Shown: positions 1 through 8,122 of the stretch, piece after piece
Layout of the letters: every line of letters starts with the position of its first letter
Numbering within the stretch: position 1 is the stretch's first letter
From: Dietzia psychralcaliphila
GTDB taxonomy: Bacteria > Actinomycetota > Actinomycetes > Mycobacteriales > Mycobacteriaceae
Reading direction: 5' to 3'
Length of the DNA stretch: 64,000 nucleotides
NCBI RefSeq assembly: GCF_003096095.1
Contig: NZ_CP015453.1
Span: 496,001 to 560,000 of the forward strand
Program-made: the position numbers and the translations under genes
The notes under the pieces: generated by a model
The model's database searches: none
The model's input: the letters and a program-made list of their open reading frames with translations, nothing else
Told to the model about the DNA's origin: nothing

Positions 1-2
1 CC

Positions 3-44
3 GGGCTCGGCGCCGTCCTGGACTCGCTGCCCGCCCGTCCCTGA
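3..44 (+). CDS. 3' end of an upstream gene (partial)
   Basis: An open frame enters from the left edge and stops at a TGA at 42-44, giving the last 13 residues, GLGAVLDSLPARP. It lies 50 bp before the TSUP transporter on the same strand, so the two could be co-transcribed. Such transporters often follow rhodanese or metallo-beta-lactamase-fold sulfur genes, but 13 residues are too few to identify the family. This could also be a chance frame. Confidence 0.3.
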   Translation, partial: GLGAVLDSLPARP

Positions 45-94
45 CCCACCCCCGCCCGCAGCACCGGCGCACCCGCCGGAGAAAGGCACCTGCA

Positions 95-982
95 ATGGAG
101 ATCACCACGTTCATCGTCGTGTCCCTGGCCGTCCTGGTCGGCCTGTCCCTGGGCCTGCTCGGCGGGGGCGGATCCATCCTCGTCGTACCGCTACTGACCT
201 ACATCGGCGGGCTCGACCCCAAGGAGGCCATCGCGACCTCGCTGTTCGTCGTGGGCGCCACATCCCTGGTCAGCCTCGTCGGCCACGCCCGCAAGGGCAA
301 CGTCCAGTGGCGCACGGGCCTGATCTTCGGCGCCGCCGGCATGGTGGGCGCGTTCGGCGGCGGACTGGCCGGCGGGTACATCCCCGGCACCGCGCTCATG
401 ACCGGCTTCGCGATCATGATGATCGCCACCGCCGGCGCCATGATCCGCGGACGAAAAGACCGCGACGGGCAGGCCCAGGCACACCACCATCCGCTGTGGC
501 GGATCCTGCTCGACGGCCTCGTCGTGGGCGCCGCCACCGGCCTGGTCGGTGCCGGCGGCGGCTTCCTCGTGGTCCCGGCCCTGGTCCTCCTGGCGGGCCT
601 GCCGATGACCGCAGCGGTGGGCACCTCCCTGCTGGTGATCGCCATGAAGTCCTTCGCCGGGCTCGGCGGATACCTCACCTCGGTGTCGTTGGACTGGCCG
701 CTCGTCGCCGCGGTCACCGCCGCCGCGATCCTCGGTTCGCTGGTGGGCGTCCGGCTCACCTCCGTGGTGCCGGAAAAGGCGCTGCGGAAGGGTTTCGGAT
801 ACTTCGTCCTGCTCATGGGCGCCTTCGTCCTGTCCCAGGAACTGCCCTTCCCGGCCGCACCGATCATTCTCGGCGTCGTCGGAGTCATCGCCGCCGTGGT
901 GGCCGTGTGCCTACTCATCGGCGGCCGGTGCCCACTGCGTTCGCCGCAGGACCGTGCCGAGCCGGCGCTGCGCACTCTATAG
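95..982 (+). CDS. TSUP (TauE/SafE) family membrane permease
   Basis: A 295-residue integral membrane protein of the 4-toluene sulfonate uptake (TauE/SafE) family, whose members move sulfite, sulfoacetate or related anions; the substrate cannot be told from sequence. It shows the family's two homologous halves, each opening with a glycine-rich turn followed by VVP (GLLGGGGSILVVP near residues 20-30 and GLVGAGGGFLVVP near 148-160). They are joined by a short polar linker with a HHH run near residue 129. About eight hydrophobic segments are visible. The ATG follows a GGAGAAAGG ribosome-binding site at 78-86 with 8 nt spacing, which supports the start. Confidence 0.85.
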   Translation: MEITTFIVVSLAVLVGLSLGLLGGGGSILVVPLLTYIGGLDPKEAIATSLFVVGATSLVSLVGHARKGNVQWRTGLIFGAAGMVGAFGGGLAGGYIPGTALMTGFAIMMIATAGAMIRGRKDRDGQAQAHHHPLWRILLDGLVVGAATGLVGAGGGFLVVPALVLLAGLPMTAAVGTSLLVIAMKSFAGLGGYLTSVSLDWPLVAAVTAAAILGSLVGVRLTSVVPEKALRKGFGYFVLLMGAFVLSQELPFPAAPIILGVVGVIAAVVAVCLLIGGRCPLRSPQDRAEPALRTL

Positions 983-1041
983 GGACCGGCGCGCAGTAAA
1001 GGCGAAGCCGCCCTGACGCGGTCGATCGCGAGGAGGAAAGC

Positions 1042-1155
1042 ATGACCAGTGAACGCACTCTCGAGCTCGGACTGAAGGCCAACGCCGCCCAGTTCACGCT
1101 TCTCGTCGCCATCAATGCGCTGGTAGGCGGCAAGGTCGGACAGCAACAGACCTAC
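1042..1155 (+). pseudogene. N-terminal remnant of an MFS transporter
   Basis: An ATG with a near-perfect AGGAGG site at 1031-1036 opens a frame whose first about 38 residues (LGLKANAAQFTLLVAINALVGG core) look like the N-terminus and first membrane helix of an actinobacterial major facilitator transporter. The similarity ends around 1145-1155. From there the frame only reads the antisense of the neighbouring gene's 3' end, running on to a stop at 1326. The rest of the transporter (some 370-400 residues expected) is absent. The intact initiation region suggests the loss is recent. Confidence 0.65.
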
Positions 1156-1157
1156 AC

Positions 1158-2258
1158 CTACTTAGCCATATCGCCCCACCCGTCGAACCCCGACGGGTCG
1201 TGGCGGCCCATGTTGGCGTGCTCGAACAAGCCCCAGCCCACGTCGCCGTTGCAGGTGGCTCGCGCCACGTGGTCCACGACGTTGAACGGCAGCATGTTCA
1301 CCACGTCGGGTGAGGTCATGTCGTAGGTGACGGACTCGCTCCAGTCGCGGCCCATCCAGCGACCGTGTGACCACGCCGGGTCGCCCACGTAGCCCGCGCC
1401 CATGCTCAGCGGCACCCCGCCCAGGGTCTCGACCTCCAGCGACAACGGCTCACCGCGAGGGGTTGTCAGGTGCAGTTGGGCGCGGTCGGGATGCCGGGTG
1501 CCACTGCGATACTCGACCTCGATCCGGGGCCAGCCCAGCTGCTCGATTCGCCCGTCCGCGAACACCCGGCTCGCATGGTTCAGCGTGCGGTGCCCGTCGG
1601 GGCTCTCCTGCAGGATCATGACCATCGCGTAATCATCGAAGCGCAACGGGATGTAGGTCCACCAGAACCCCTCGCGCGGTTCGGCTGCCCACCGGCCCGG
1701 GGGATCGGACTCGCCGCTCGGGCGGATCCCCCACGAGCGGTCGCGGGTGCCCAGCCACACGTCCGGATCGACGCGGAAGTCGCGGCCGTCGACCGAGAGC
1801 GTCCCCGACCAGCTGCCCACCTGCGCGAACCGGCTCGCGTCCAACATCGGGCGCGTGCCCTCCAGTAGGACGTGCCGGTCCTCGAGCACTGCGTCGAACG
1901 TGCCCTCCCACGTCATGTCCATCGAGAGATCCGGGTGCTCGCAGATCAGACGCAACGACCGCAGCGGGTCAATGACCTCGATCCGGTACCCGCCCACGGT
2001 CGTCTCCAGCCACCGCGACTCAAGCGCATCGGAGAACCGCACCGACCGCTGCGTGTCGCCGTGGCGCACCGTCGCGAACGCGTCCACCACGCCGAGGTTG
2101 GGATACACCCCGAACCCGGTCACCAGGAACACCTCGCCGGTGCGGTCGTGCGCGTTGAAGTAGTAGCGGTCGTAGAAGTTCCGATCGCTCGTGCCCGCCT
2201 GCGCCATCGGCAGCGGCGTCTGGTGAACGGGGAACTCGTCGAGCGGGGTGGGCTTCAT
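1158..2258 (-). CDS. DUF7064/DUF7065-like protein, function unknown
   Basis: A 366-residue soluble protein rich in aromatic residues and beta-strand-like segments, without signal peptide or membrane helix. It resembles mycobacterial proteins annotated with DUF7064/DUF7065, whose fold is lipocalin-like and distantly related to hydroxyneurosporene-synthase-type proteins. These are often near steroid or lipid catabolism genes, which is family knowledge and not shown here. I place the start at the ATG at 2258 (MKPTPLDEF); an open frame continues upstream to 2378 but through the terminator and non-coding-looking sequence. Its 3' end touches the broken MFS gene, so the deletion there may have altered its last residues. 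Confidence 0.65.
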   Translation of the reverse strand: MKPTPLDEFPVHQTPLPMAQAGTSDRNFYDRYYFNAHDRTGEVFLVTGFGVYPNLGVVDAFATVRHGDTQRSVRFSDALESRWLETTVGGYRIEVIDPLRSLRLICEHPDLSMDMTWEGTFDAVLEDRHVLLEGTRPMLDASRFAQVGSWSGTLSVDGRDFRVDPDVWLGTRDRSWGIRPSGESDPPGRWAAEPREGFWWTYIPLRFDDYAMVMILQESPDGHRTLNHASRVFADGRIEQLGWPRIEVEYRSGTRHPDRAQLHLTTPRGEPLSLEVETLGGVPLSMGAGYVGDPAWSHGRWMGRDWSESVTYDMTSPDVVNMLPFNVVDHVARATCNGDVGWGLFEHANMGRHDPSGFDGWGDMAK

Positions 2259-2371
2259 TTGCGGGCCTCGTCGTGTGGGAAGAATGGAAGATCTACGCCA
2301 GATTGTCTGACGCTGGGGTTTCTGGCCCGACTTCGTCCAGAGCGGAAGTTGGCGGTCTCGATCTTCCGGTC

Positions 2372-2412
2372 GCAACAAAGGGGCCGGACTCCCAGGCGGT
2401 GAGTCCGGCCCC
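2372..2412 (-). terminator. Intrinsic terminator of the DUF4352 gene
   Basis: A perfect 12-bp stem (GGGGCCGGACTC at 2380-2391 pairing with GAGTCCGGCCCC at 2401-2412) with a 9-nt loop. On the minus strand it is followed by TTTGTT. It lies 12 bp beyond the stop of the minus-strand DUF4352 gene. Confidence 0.8.
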
Positions 2413-2424
2413 TGGCTGGACTGG

Positions 2425-3120
2425 TCAGAAGTTATTGACCCAGGCCAGTCTGTTCGAACTGAACGAGATGAACCCGTCGTTCAAGACGACGTACTGGCCC
2501 GGCTGTGCCGCGGGGTCTCCTTCGAAACAGACATCGCCAGAGACCTGGCCGCCGGGAGCGAGGTCGCCAAACGAAAGCTCAGCGCGGTCGCCGCCGTACG
2601 TGGTCATCCTGGCTGCGCCGTTGGGGTCCTGCATTTTCCAGTCGATGGAGTTGAAGTTGACTGGCTTGTCACTATCGTTGTTGATGGTGATGGTGGTGCA
2701 CATGATCTGGCTGCCGAACGTCGTGGATTCGGCTGTCAGCGGCGAGCTGGTGGTGGAGACTTCGTCCTTGGTGATCGCGTCGCCGGCATTCGCCGCAGTG
2801 TCCCCATCGGCCTTGCCCTGAAAATCCACACCCGAAGACTCGTCCTGAGCGGCGCCCTGGGAGCTGTTGTCCCCCGGAGTTACGGACGGGGAGTCGTCCT
2901 CCCCTGAACTCACCGCCGCGATGATTATCCCAATCAGCACTAGTACACCGAGAACTATAAGCCCAATTTTCATGCAGCCGGCCTTCTTCTTCGGCGGAGG
3001 CTGCTGCGGGTAGCCCTGCTGCTGGTAGCCCTGCTGTGGGTATCCAAACTGCTGTTGAGGCGGTCCTTGCTGCCAATTCGGGTCCGGATTGCCCTGGGGG
3101 TGCTGCGGTGGCTGGGTCAT
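2425..3120 (-). CDS. DUF4352-domain membrane-anchored protein
   Basis: A 231-residue protein in three parts. Residues 1-45 are a cytoplasmic Pro/Gln/Tyr-rich tail with QQGYPQQ-type repeats and a KKK stop. Residues about 49-71 form one transmembrane helix (IGLIVLGVLVLIGIII core). The rest is an extracellular domain with two cysteines, of the DUF4352 immunoglobulin-like family. Gram-positive proteins of this shape are surface anchored and mostly uncharacterised. The ATG at 3120 has GGAGG four bases upstream. It is monocistronic, with its own terminator. Confidence 0.75.
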   Translation of the reverse strand: MTQPPQHPQGNPDPNWQQGPPQQQFGYPQQGYQQQGYPQQPPPKKKAGCMKIGLIVLGVLVLIGIIIAAVSSGEDDSPSVTPGDNSSQGAAQDESSGVDFQGKADGDTAANAGDAITKDEVSTTSSPLTAESTTFGSQIMCTTITINNDSDKPVNFNSIDWKMQDPNGAARMTTYGGDRAELSFGDLAPGGQVSGDVCFEGDPAAQPGQYVVLNDGFISFSSNRLAWVNNF

Positions 3121-3316
3121 ATGACCTCCAAGTGTGAGGGGCGCTTACTGAGAACTTCCTCAGAGGGTATCGGAAAGTTTGTAGTTCGGCTCGGGAAGCT
3201 GTCCCTTATGTCAGGGATCCAATTCGCATACGGACTCAGAAGCTCACCGGGCGAGAGTTCGATGCGGGATTCAGCACTTCGGTACCAGGTGAGGATGCTG
3301 GGGAACGGTGCTGGCA

Positions 3317-4558
3317 TCAGTCGGCGATCAGCCGGGCGAGCATGGCGTGGTGCAGGACGTACTCGTCCGGGTGGGCGGGTGGTTCCTGTTCGCCGAAGTG
3401 AATACGACGACGAGTGATCCGCGACAGGATCACGGCCTGCCGCAGCCCGGCGTACACGTAGTAGAACGGCAGATCCCGGACGGTGGATCCGGTGAGCTGC
3501 TCGTACTGCTCGACGACCTCGCGGTGATCGAACAGCTCCGGGGTGCCGGGGAAGTCAAAGGCCACGGCGAGCTCCTGGAACAGGTCGTGGAAGTACAGGA
3601 ACCACCCCAGGTCCACCTCTGCGGGCGCGATGGCCGCCATTTCCCAGTCCAGCACGGCCGAGGGGCGCGTCCCCTCGTAGAGAATGTTGCCGATCCGGGC
3701 ATCGCCCCAGCTCAGCACATCCGGGCCGGTCTCGGCGGGCCAGTGGGCCTCGATCCAGTCGAAGGCGCGCTCGATCACCGGGATCTGCAGCCCGTCCTCG
3801 CGGGTGGTCCACTGGTAGTAGGCGCGCTGCTCGTCCACATGGGCGCGCAGCGCGCTTATGCCGGGGGCCGGAGCGAGCGACGAGACCAGGTCGGCGGGCG
3901 CCGGGATCTGGTGGATTGCCGCCAACACCCCGACGGACTCGCGCTGCAGCTCCCGCCGCTGCTCGGGGTCCATCTCCAGCAGCCAACCGACAAAGACGTA
4001 CGGGGGATTGTCGACCGGAGCCCGCCCTGTAGCGCGGTCCATCACCAGGAACGGCGTGCCGAGGACGGCCGGGTCCTGCTCCACCCAGCGGACGCGGGGG
4101 ACCGGCAGTTCGGTGTTCTCGCGGACCACCCTCATCACGTCGAACTGCTTCTGCAGGTCGTAGACGGGGAACACCGGGAACGCGTCGTCCTCGGGGCACA
4201 TCCGCGCTACCAGTTGAACTGTCTGCGGCTCGACTGTCTTCGGCTCGACCAAGCCCGCTGGAGAGGCCGCGCCGACGGGGGTCGCATCTGCGGGAGACGA
4301 ACCGGCGGGGGTCCACGTGGCGTCGAACAGCACCGAGATGTTGGACATCCCCGAGCTCTCCGGCCTGCTCACCGCCGAGACCTCGACCCCGGCGTCGGAG
4401 TCGACCTCGTCGCGGCCGGCCAACCAGAGGGTCAGGCGCGCGCGGAAGTCGTCGAGGTCGGCCTCACCGGAGGTCACTCGTTGATGGAGAGGTTCGTCGG
4501 AGCGCGCCGGTGTGGGAGTCGCCGGTGTGGGAGCCGGCTGTGTCGTGTGGTCGGTCAT
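3317..4558 (-). CDS. Phosphotransferase family protein (APH/choline kinase fold)
   Basis: A 413-residue aminoglycoside-phosphotransferase-fold protein of the FadE36-like group common in mycolata, where members are thought to phosphorylate small metabolites; the substrate is unknown. The catalytic loop is SWGDARIGNIL near residue 285 (D as general base, N as metal ligand; W replaces the usual His of HGD). The second metal-binding aspartate is in LDWEMA near residue 300. The N-terminal 30 residues are Pro/Thr-rich and probably disordered. I prefer the ATG at 4558 (MTDHTT) with AAGGG upstream over an earlier frame start at 4630. It faces the LLM gene across a 303-bp intergenic region. Confidence 0.75.
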   Translation of the reverse strand: MTDHTTQPAPTPATPTPARSDEPLHQRVTSGEADLDDFRARLTLWLAGRDEVDSDAGVEVSAVSRPESSGMSNISVLFDATWTPAGSSPADATPVGAASPAGLVEPKTVEPQTVQLVARMCPEDDAFPVFPVYDLQKQFDVMRVVRENTELPVPRVRWVEQDPAVLGTPFLVMDRATGRAPVDNPPYVFVGWLLEMDPEQRRELQRESVGVLAAIHQIPAPADLVSSLAPAPGISALRAHVDEQRAYYQWTTREDGLQIPVIERAFDWIEAHWPAETGPDVLSWGDARIGNILYEGTRPSAVLDWEMAAIAPAEVDLGWFLYFHDLFQELAVAFDFPGTPELFDHREVVEQYEQLTGSTVRDLPFYYVYAGLRQAVILSRITRRRIHFGEQEPPAHPDEYVLHHAMLARLIAD

Positions 4559-4700
4559 ACGGTCGGGACCCTTCGTGCGGACCTGCCGCGCGGGCGATAC
4601 CCGCACTCGGCCCAGTGTGACCCACCACACATAAAGAAGTGCTCGAAATGCGCAACCCCGGGGTTGTTCCCGCCGGAGGGGAGGCTCGCCTCGTCGTCGT

Positions 4701-4718
4701 CGTATACAGGTGTATAGA
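4701..4718. promoter_or_regulatory. Candidate operator palindrome between divergent genes
   Basis: A perfect dyad TATACA-GG-TGTATA at 4703-4716, weakly extended outward by CGTC and GACG. It sits in the 303-bp region between the phosphotransferase (start 4558) and the LLM gene (start about 4862). AT-rich palindromes of this size in such GC-rich DNA are typical of GntR, MarR or TetR operators, but no regulator gene is adjacent. The rest of the intergenic region shows no gene or RNA I recognise. Confidence 0.45.
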
Positions 4719-4861
4719 CGGACTGCACTACGTTGCCACCACGGGGGTGAGGCGGGGCGGACAGGAAGGTCGGTGATCCGTCACCGAACGGCCCGCGTCG
4801 GTAGCCTCGGGGCGCGGGTCGTGACGGCTCGAACCAACAGAAGTGAACACAAGAAAAAGGT

Positions 4862-5848
4862 GTGCAGTTGTCGATCCCATTGAGCATCCTCGACCTGGTC
4901 TCCATCCCGGAGGGTTCCACCGCCCGTGAGGGCATCGCCGCCTCGATGGAGTCCGCGCGCCTGGCCGACCGGCTGGGCTACAAGCGTCTCTGGTTCGCCG
5001 AGCACCACAACACCCCCAACCTCGCGTCCAGCGCCACGGCGCTGTTGATCTCGCAGGCGGCCTCGGTGACGGAGAAGATCCGCGTGGGCTCCGGCGGAGT
5101 GATGCTGCCCAACCACGCGCCGCTGATGGTGGCCGAGCAGTACGGCACGCTCGCCAACCTCCACGGCGACCGGATCGACCTGGGCCTGGGCCGCGCTCCC
5201 GGTACCGACGGCATGACCGCGCAGGCGCTGAGCCGGTCGTCGGCCGAGCCGCAGGCCTTCGCCCAGCACATCTACGACCTGCAGGCGTGGTTCGGCGAGA
5301 CCGGCACCGCGCACAGCACCCCGATCCTGTCGTCGGTCTCGCAGGGCATGGAGGTGCCGATCTGGGTGCTCGGCTCCACCGTGAACGGCGCCTCGATCGC
5401 CGGGCAGTTGGGGCTGCCGTTCTCGCTGGCCTCGCACTTCGCCCCCGACCAGATCGACGACGCCATCCGCGTCTATCGGGAGTCCTTCAGCACCGAGGCG
5501 CCCACCGCGCGACTGGAGAAGCCGCAGGTAATGGCCGGGATCAACGTGATCGTCGCCGACACCGACGCCGAAGCCCGCCATCAGTTCACGACCCTCCAGC
5601 AGATGTTCCTCGACCTGCGGGCCGGGCGCAGCCGCAAGATCCAGCCGCCCGTGGACCCGGAGCAGTTCGCCGGCAGCTCGCCCGGGATGCTCGAGATCAG
5701 CGCGGTGGGATCGCCGGAGACCGTCAAGGCGCAATTGGACGAGTTCGTCGAGCGCACCGACGCCGACGAGTTGATCACCGTGACCTACGCGTTCGACCCG
5801 GCGGTGCGGAACCGGTCCCTGGAGTTGCTGGCCGACCTCTGGTACTGA
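4862..5848 (+). CDS. LLM-class flavin-dependent oxidoreductase (MsnO8-like)
   Basis: A 328-residue luciferase-like monooxygenase with a TIM-barrel fold. Members use reduced FMN (or F420) to oxidise small substrates; the substrate here is unknown. Diagnostic pieces are ERxRLWFAEHHN-type residues near 38-50, the SGGVMLPNHAPL region near 78-90, and LGLGRAPGTD near 108-117. Start: the first frame codon is GTG at 4862, but AAAAAGG ends only 1 nt before it; TTG at 4868 has that site at 7 nt spacing and gives MSIPLSILDL, so 4868 is equally likely. The 3' end of this gene is the source of two fossil copies at 6514-6606 and 8003-8048. Confidence 0.8.
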   Translation: MQLSIPLSILDLVSIPEGSTAREGIAASMESARLADRLGYKRLWFAEHHNTPNLASSATALLISQAASVTEKIRVGSGGVMLPNHAPLMVAEQYGTLANLHGDRIDLGLGRAPGTDGMTAQALSRSSAEPQAFAQHIYDLQAWFGETGTAHSTPILSSVSQGMEVPIWVLGSTVNGASIAGQLGLPFSLASHFAPDQIDDAIRVYRESFSTEAPTARLEKPQVMAGINVIVADTDAEARHQFTTLQQMFLDLRAGRSRKIQPPVDPEQFAGSSPGMLEISAVGSPETVKAQLDEFVERTDADELITVTYAFDPAVRNRSLELLADLWY

Positions 5849-5892
5849 ATACAGCGGACACCGAATCAGTCGGTAGCGAGGTGGAGGCCGGC

Positions 5893-6513
5893 ATGGATGC
5901 CTGGGAGGCGATACTCCGGGCCCGTCGAGAGCTGGCGCAGGACCTGGCGGGGTTCGATGAGGAGCAATGGCGTCACCCGACCCTGTGCGGCCAGTGGGAC
6001 GTCGAGCACGTCGTCGCGCACCTCACCGCCGCGGCGTCGGTCGGGCAGTGGGCATGGATGCGCAGCATCGTCCTGGCCGGGTTCCGGCCGGCCGTGCACA
6101 ACGAACGAAGACTGCGCGACCACCTGGGCACCACGCCGAAGGACACACTCGACCGTTTCCGGGCCGTGATCGACTCGACCGTCGCACCAACCAAGGACCT
6201 GCCCGCCTACCTGGGGGAGGTCATCGTGCACGGCGAGGACATCCGCCATCCGCTGGGACTACCGAGTTCGAGCGACACGGAGGCGGTGACGGAGGTGGCG
6301 GAGTTCTACGTGAGCCGCAACTTCACGGTGAACAGCAAGACGACCGCCGCCGGACTGGCCATGCGCGCCACCGACGGACCGTTCCGAGCCGGGGCGGGCC
6401 CGGAGGTGGCCGGCCCGACGCTCGCGCTCGTCATGGCGATGGCCGGCCGGCGCAGCCACCTCGACCAGCTCACCGGCGACGGCGTGCCCCGACTCGCGGA
6501 GCGGTTGACCTAG
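5893..6513 (+). CDS. Maleylpyruvate-isomerase-family (mycothiol-dependent, DinB-like) protein
   Basis: A 206-residue protein of the TIGR03083/DinB_2 superfamily. The N-terminal four-helix domain shows the family pattern TLCGQWDVEHVVAHL near residues 33-47, where the metal-binding histidine occurs, and VHGEDIRHPLG near 115-125. Such proteins carry out mycothiol-dependent reactions or bind metal as four-helix bundles; substrate unknown. The ATG at 5893 has GGAGG at 5883-5887. An upstream in-frame GTG at 5881 overlaps that site and is less likely. It lies 44 bp after the LLM gene and may share its transcript. Confidence 0.75.
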   Translation: MDAWEAILRARRELAQDLAGFDEEQWRHPTLCGQWDVEHVVAHLTAAASVGQWAWMRSIVLAGFRPAVHNERRLRDHLGTTPKDTLDRFRAVIDSTVAPTKDLPAYLGEVIVHGEDIRHPLGLPSSSDTEAVTEVAEFYVSRNFTVNSKTTAAGLAMRATDGPFRAGAGPEVAGPTLALVMAMAGRRSHLDQLTGDGVPRLAERLT

Positions 6514-6606
6514 CCGCAGGTGACGGCCGGGATCACCGCCACCTGCGCGCACGATCCGGCCGTGCGGAACCGGTCGATCGAGCTGCTGGCCGAGCTGTGG
6601 TTCTAG
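6514..6606 (+). pseudogene. Fossil copy A of the LLM gene 3' end
   Basis: Directly after the stop of the preceding gene, this stretch reads PQVTAGI followed by TATCAHDPAVRNRSIELLAELWF and a stop. The first piece matches PQVMAGI (near residue 222) of the LLM gene at 4862-5848; the second matches that gene's last residues (DPAVRNRSLELLADLWY). The roughly 80 residues between are missing, so it is an internally deleted fragment. It encodes no complete protein. Its last 38 bp recur at 8009-8046. Confidence 0.75.
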
Positions 6607-6729
6607 TTGCCAGGGATTCTCGGGCGGGAGCGATTGCGCGCGTGGAACGTGTCGGTTACGTCTGTCCAACGTCGGTTGAGTGCAATGCTGGCCCGGACAA
6701 TGTCAGTCAAGGGGGCCTAGAGTGACATT

Positions 6730-7929
6730 GTGGACCTCGAAATGTTCGTCAACGACGCGACCGGCGCGCTCGTAGATATTGCCGGCACTGACCCGCGCGT
6801 CGGCGACTGGCGCCACAGAGCATTCGTTCCCGCGCAGCTTCCCGAGGAGATGCCAGAACTCACCATGCCTACCGTCCTCGCGGTGGGAAACGCCCGGGCG
6901 GCGTTGGCCTCGTTGGACAGCACGGCGCGTCGCCTACCAGATCCGACCCTTCTCCGCGTCCCTACCCTTCGCCGTGAGGCGCACTCGACCTCCGCCCTGG
7001 AGGGCACGTACGCACCCTTGGCCGAAGTGCTGGGGGCTGACGCGGAGGAACCAGGGTCGCCGGACCTTCGTGAGATCCTCAACTTCGAAGTCATGGCGAG
7101 CCTCGGGTTCGCATGGGCGGCGGACGGCCGCCCGCTGTCGACGACGATGCTGTACGACCTTCAGGGCGTGCTCATGAGGGGCGGGCCCCTTGAGGAGGTC
7201 TCGGGTCGGCTACGCGACACCCAGGTCGTCGTCGGACTCAGGTCGGACGTGGACCCAGGCGGGCCGGCGATCAAGCGAGCCCGCTTCGTCCCGGCGCCTC
7301 CCGGCCCGCTCCTCGAGGCAGGACTGTCCGATCTCGTCGACTGGATGCGCACTGACCACAGTTCGACGCTCGACCCCGTCGTCGCCGCGGCAATGTCGCA
7401 CTACCAGTTCGAGACATTGCACCCGTTCCGCGACGGAAACGGTCGCCTAGGGAGGTTCCTCATCGTCCTACACCTCCTCTCGATGGACGTCCTGGGGGAG
7501 CCCACTCTCACCGTGTCTCCGTGGTTCGAGGCTCGACGGGCCGAGTACTACGACGCACTACTCGGCGTGAGTACGCGGGGAGACTGGGACAACTACGTGG
7601 CGTTTTTCGCGCGGGGCCTCGAAGCCGCCGCGCGCACTACGCACACTCAGATGATCGAACTCGTCGGCGTGCAAGCCGAACTCAAGGACATCGTTCGTGG
7701 GTCCCACTTGCGGTCCGAGACGCCGATTTCCCTAGTCGACCTGGCCATTGCCCATCCGACGTTCACGGTCCGTCAGGTGGAGCAGGTGCTGGGCGTCTCC
7801 TATGGCAGGGCCAACACTGTCGTCGGACAGTTGGTGGAGCTCGGGGTTCTCGCCTTTATAAACCCTGAGGCCTACAAGCGCCGGGTGTACGCCCCCCGCG
7901 TACACGACGTGATTCTCGGGAGGGGATAG
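6730..7929 (+). CDS. Fic-domain AMPylase-like protein, class II
   Basis: A 399-residue Fic protein. The catalytic motif HPFRDGNGRLGR (residues about 231-242) is complete, including the catalytic His and the nucleotide-binding GNGR, so transfer of AMP (or another phosphate-containing group) from a nucleotide to a protein hydroxyl is predicted. The inhibitory motif TSALEG (about 87-92) lies N-terminal, which defines class II and means the enzyme is self-inhibited and needs no separate antitoxin; none is present. A winged-helix-like C-terminus (about 320-395) may bind DNA. The start is GTG at 6730 with no good ribosome-binding site; ATG at 6742 is an alternative. It is flanked by fossil LLM fragments, suggesting acquisition. 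Confidence 0.85.
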   Translation: MDLEMFVNDATGALVDIAGTDPRVGDWRHRAFVPAQLPEEMPELTMPTVLAVGNARAALASLDSTARRLPDPTLLRVPTLRREAHSTSALEGTYAPLAEVLGADAEEPGSPDLREILNFEVMASLGFAWAADGRPLSTTMLYDLQGVLMRGGPLEEVSGRLRDTQVVVGLRSDVDPGGPAIKRARFVPAPPGPLLEAGLSDLVDWMRTDHSSTLDPVVAAAMSHYQFETLHPFRDGNGRLGRFLIVLHLLSMDVLGEPTLTVSPWFEARRAEYYDALLGVSTRGDWDNYVAFFARGLEAAARTTHTQMIELVGVQAELKDIVRGSHLRSETPISLVDLAIAHPTFTVRQVEQVLGVSYGRANTVVGQLVELGVLAFINPEAYKRRVYAPRVHDVILGRG

Positions 7930-8002
7930 AGACAGGACCCGACGACGCTCAGTTTGCCTGCGTCAACTGCGAAGGGTCGCTCGCTCTAGCATTCCGGCGG
8001 CG

Positions 8003-8048
8003 CAGTGCGAACCGGTCGATCGAGCTGCTGGCCGAGCTGTGGTTCTGA
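8003..8048 (+). pseudogene. Fossil copy B of the LLM gene 3' end
   Basis: After the Fic gene, 38 bp at 8009-8046 are identical to 6567-6604 and encode NRSIELLAELWF followed by a stop, i.e. the C-terminus of an LLM protein. A one-base indel just upstream separates the two copies. With copy A it forms a direct repeat around the Fic gene. The rest of 7930-8122 contains a short direct repeat of the type GACTG(G/A)GCTGGTT and no gene that I recognise. Confidence 0.7.
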
Positions 8049-8122
8049 GACTGGGCTGGTTTTCAGACTGAGCTGGTTCTGAGTCCGGTGGGGCCTGCGC
8101 CGCGGCGCTGATAGAACGGGGT

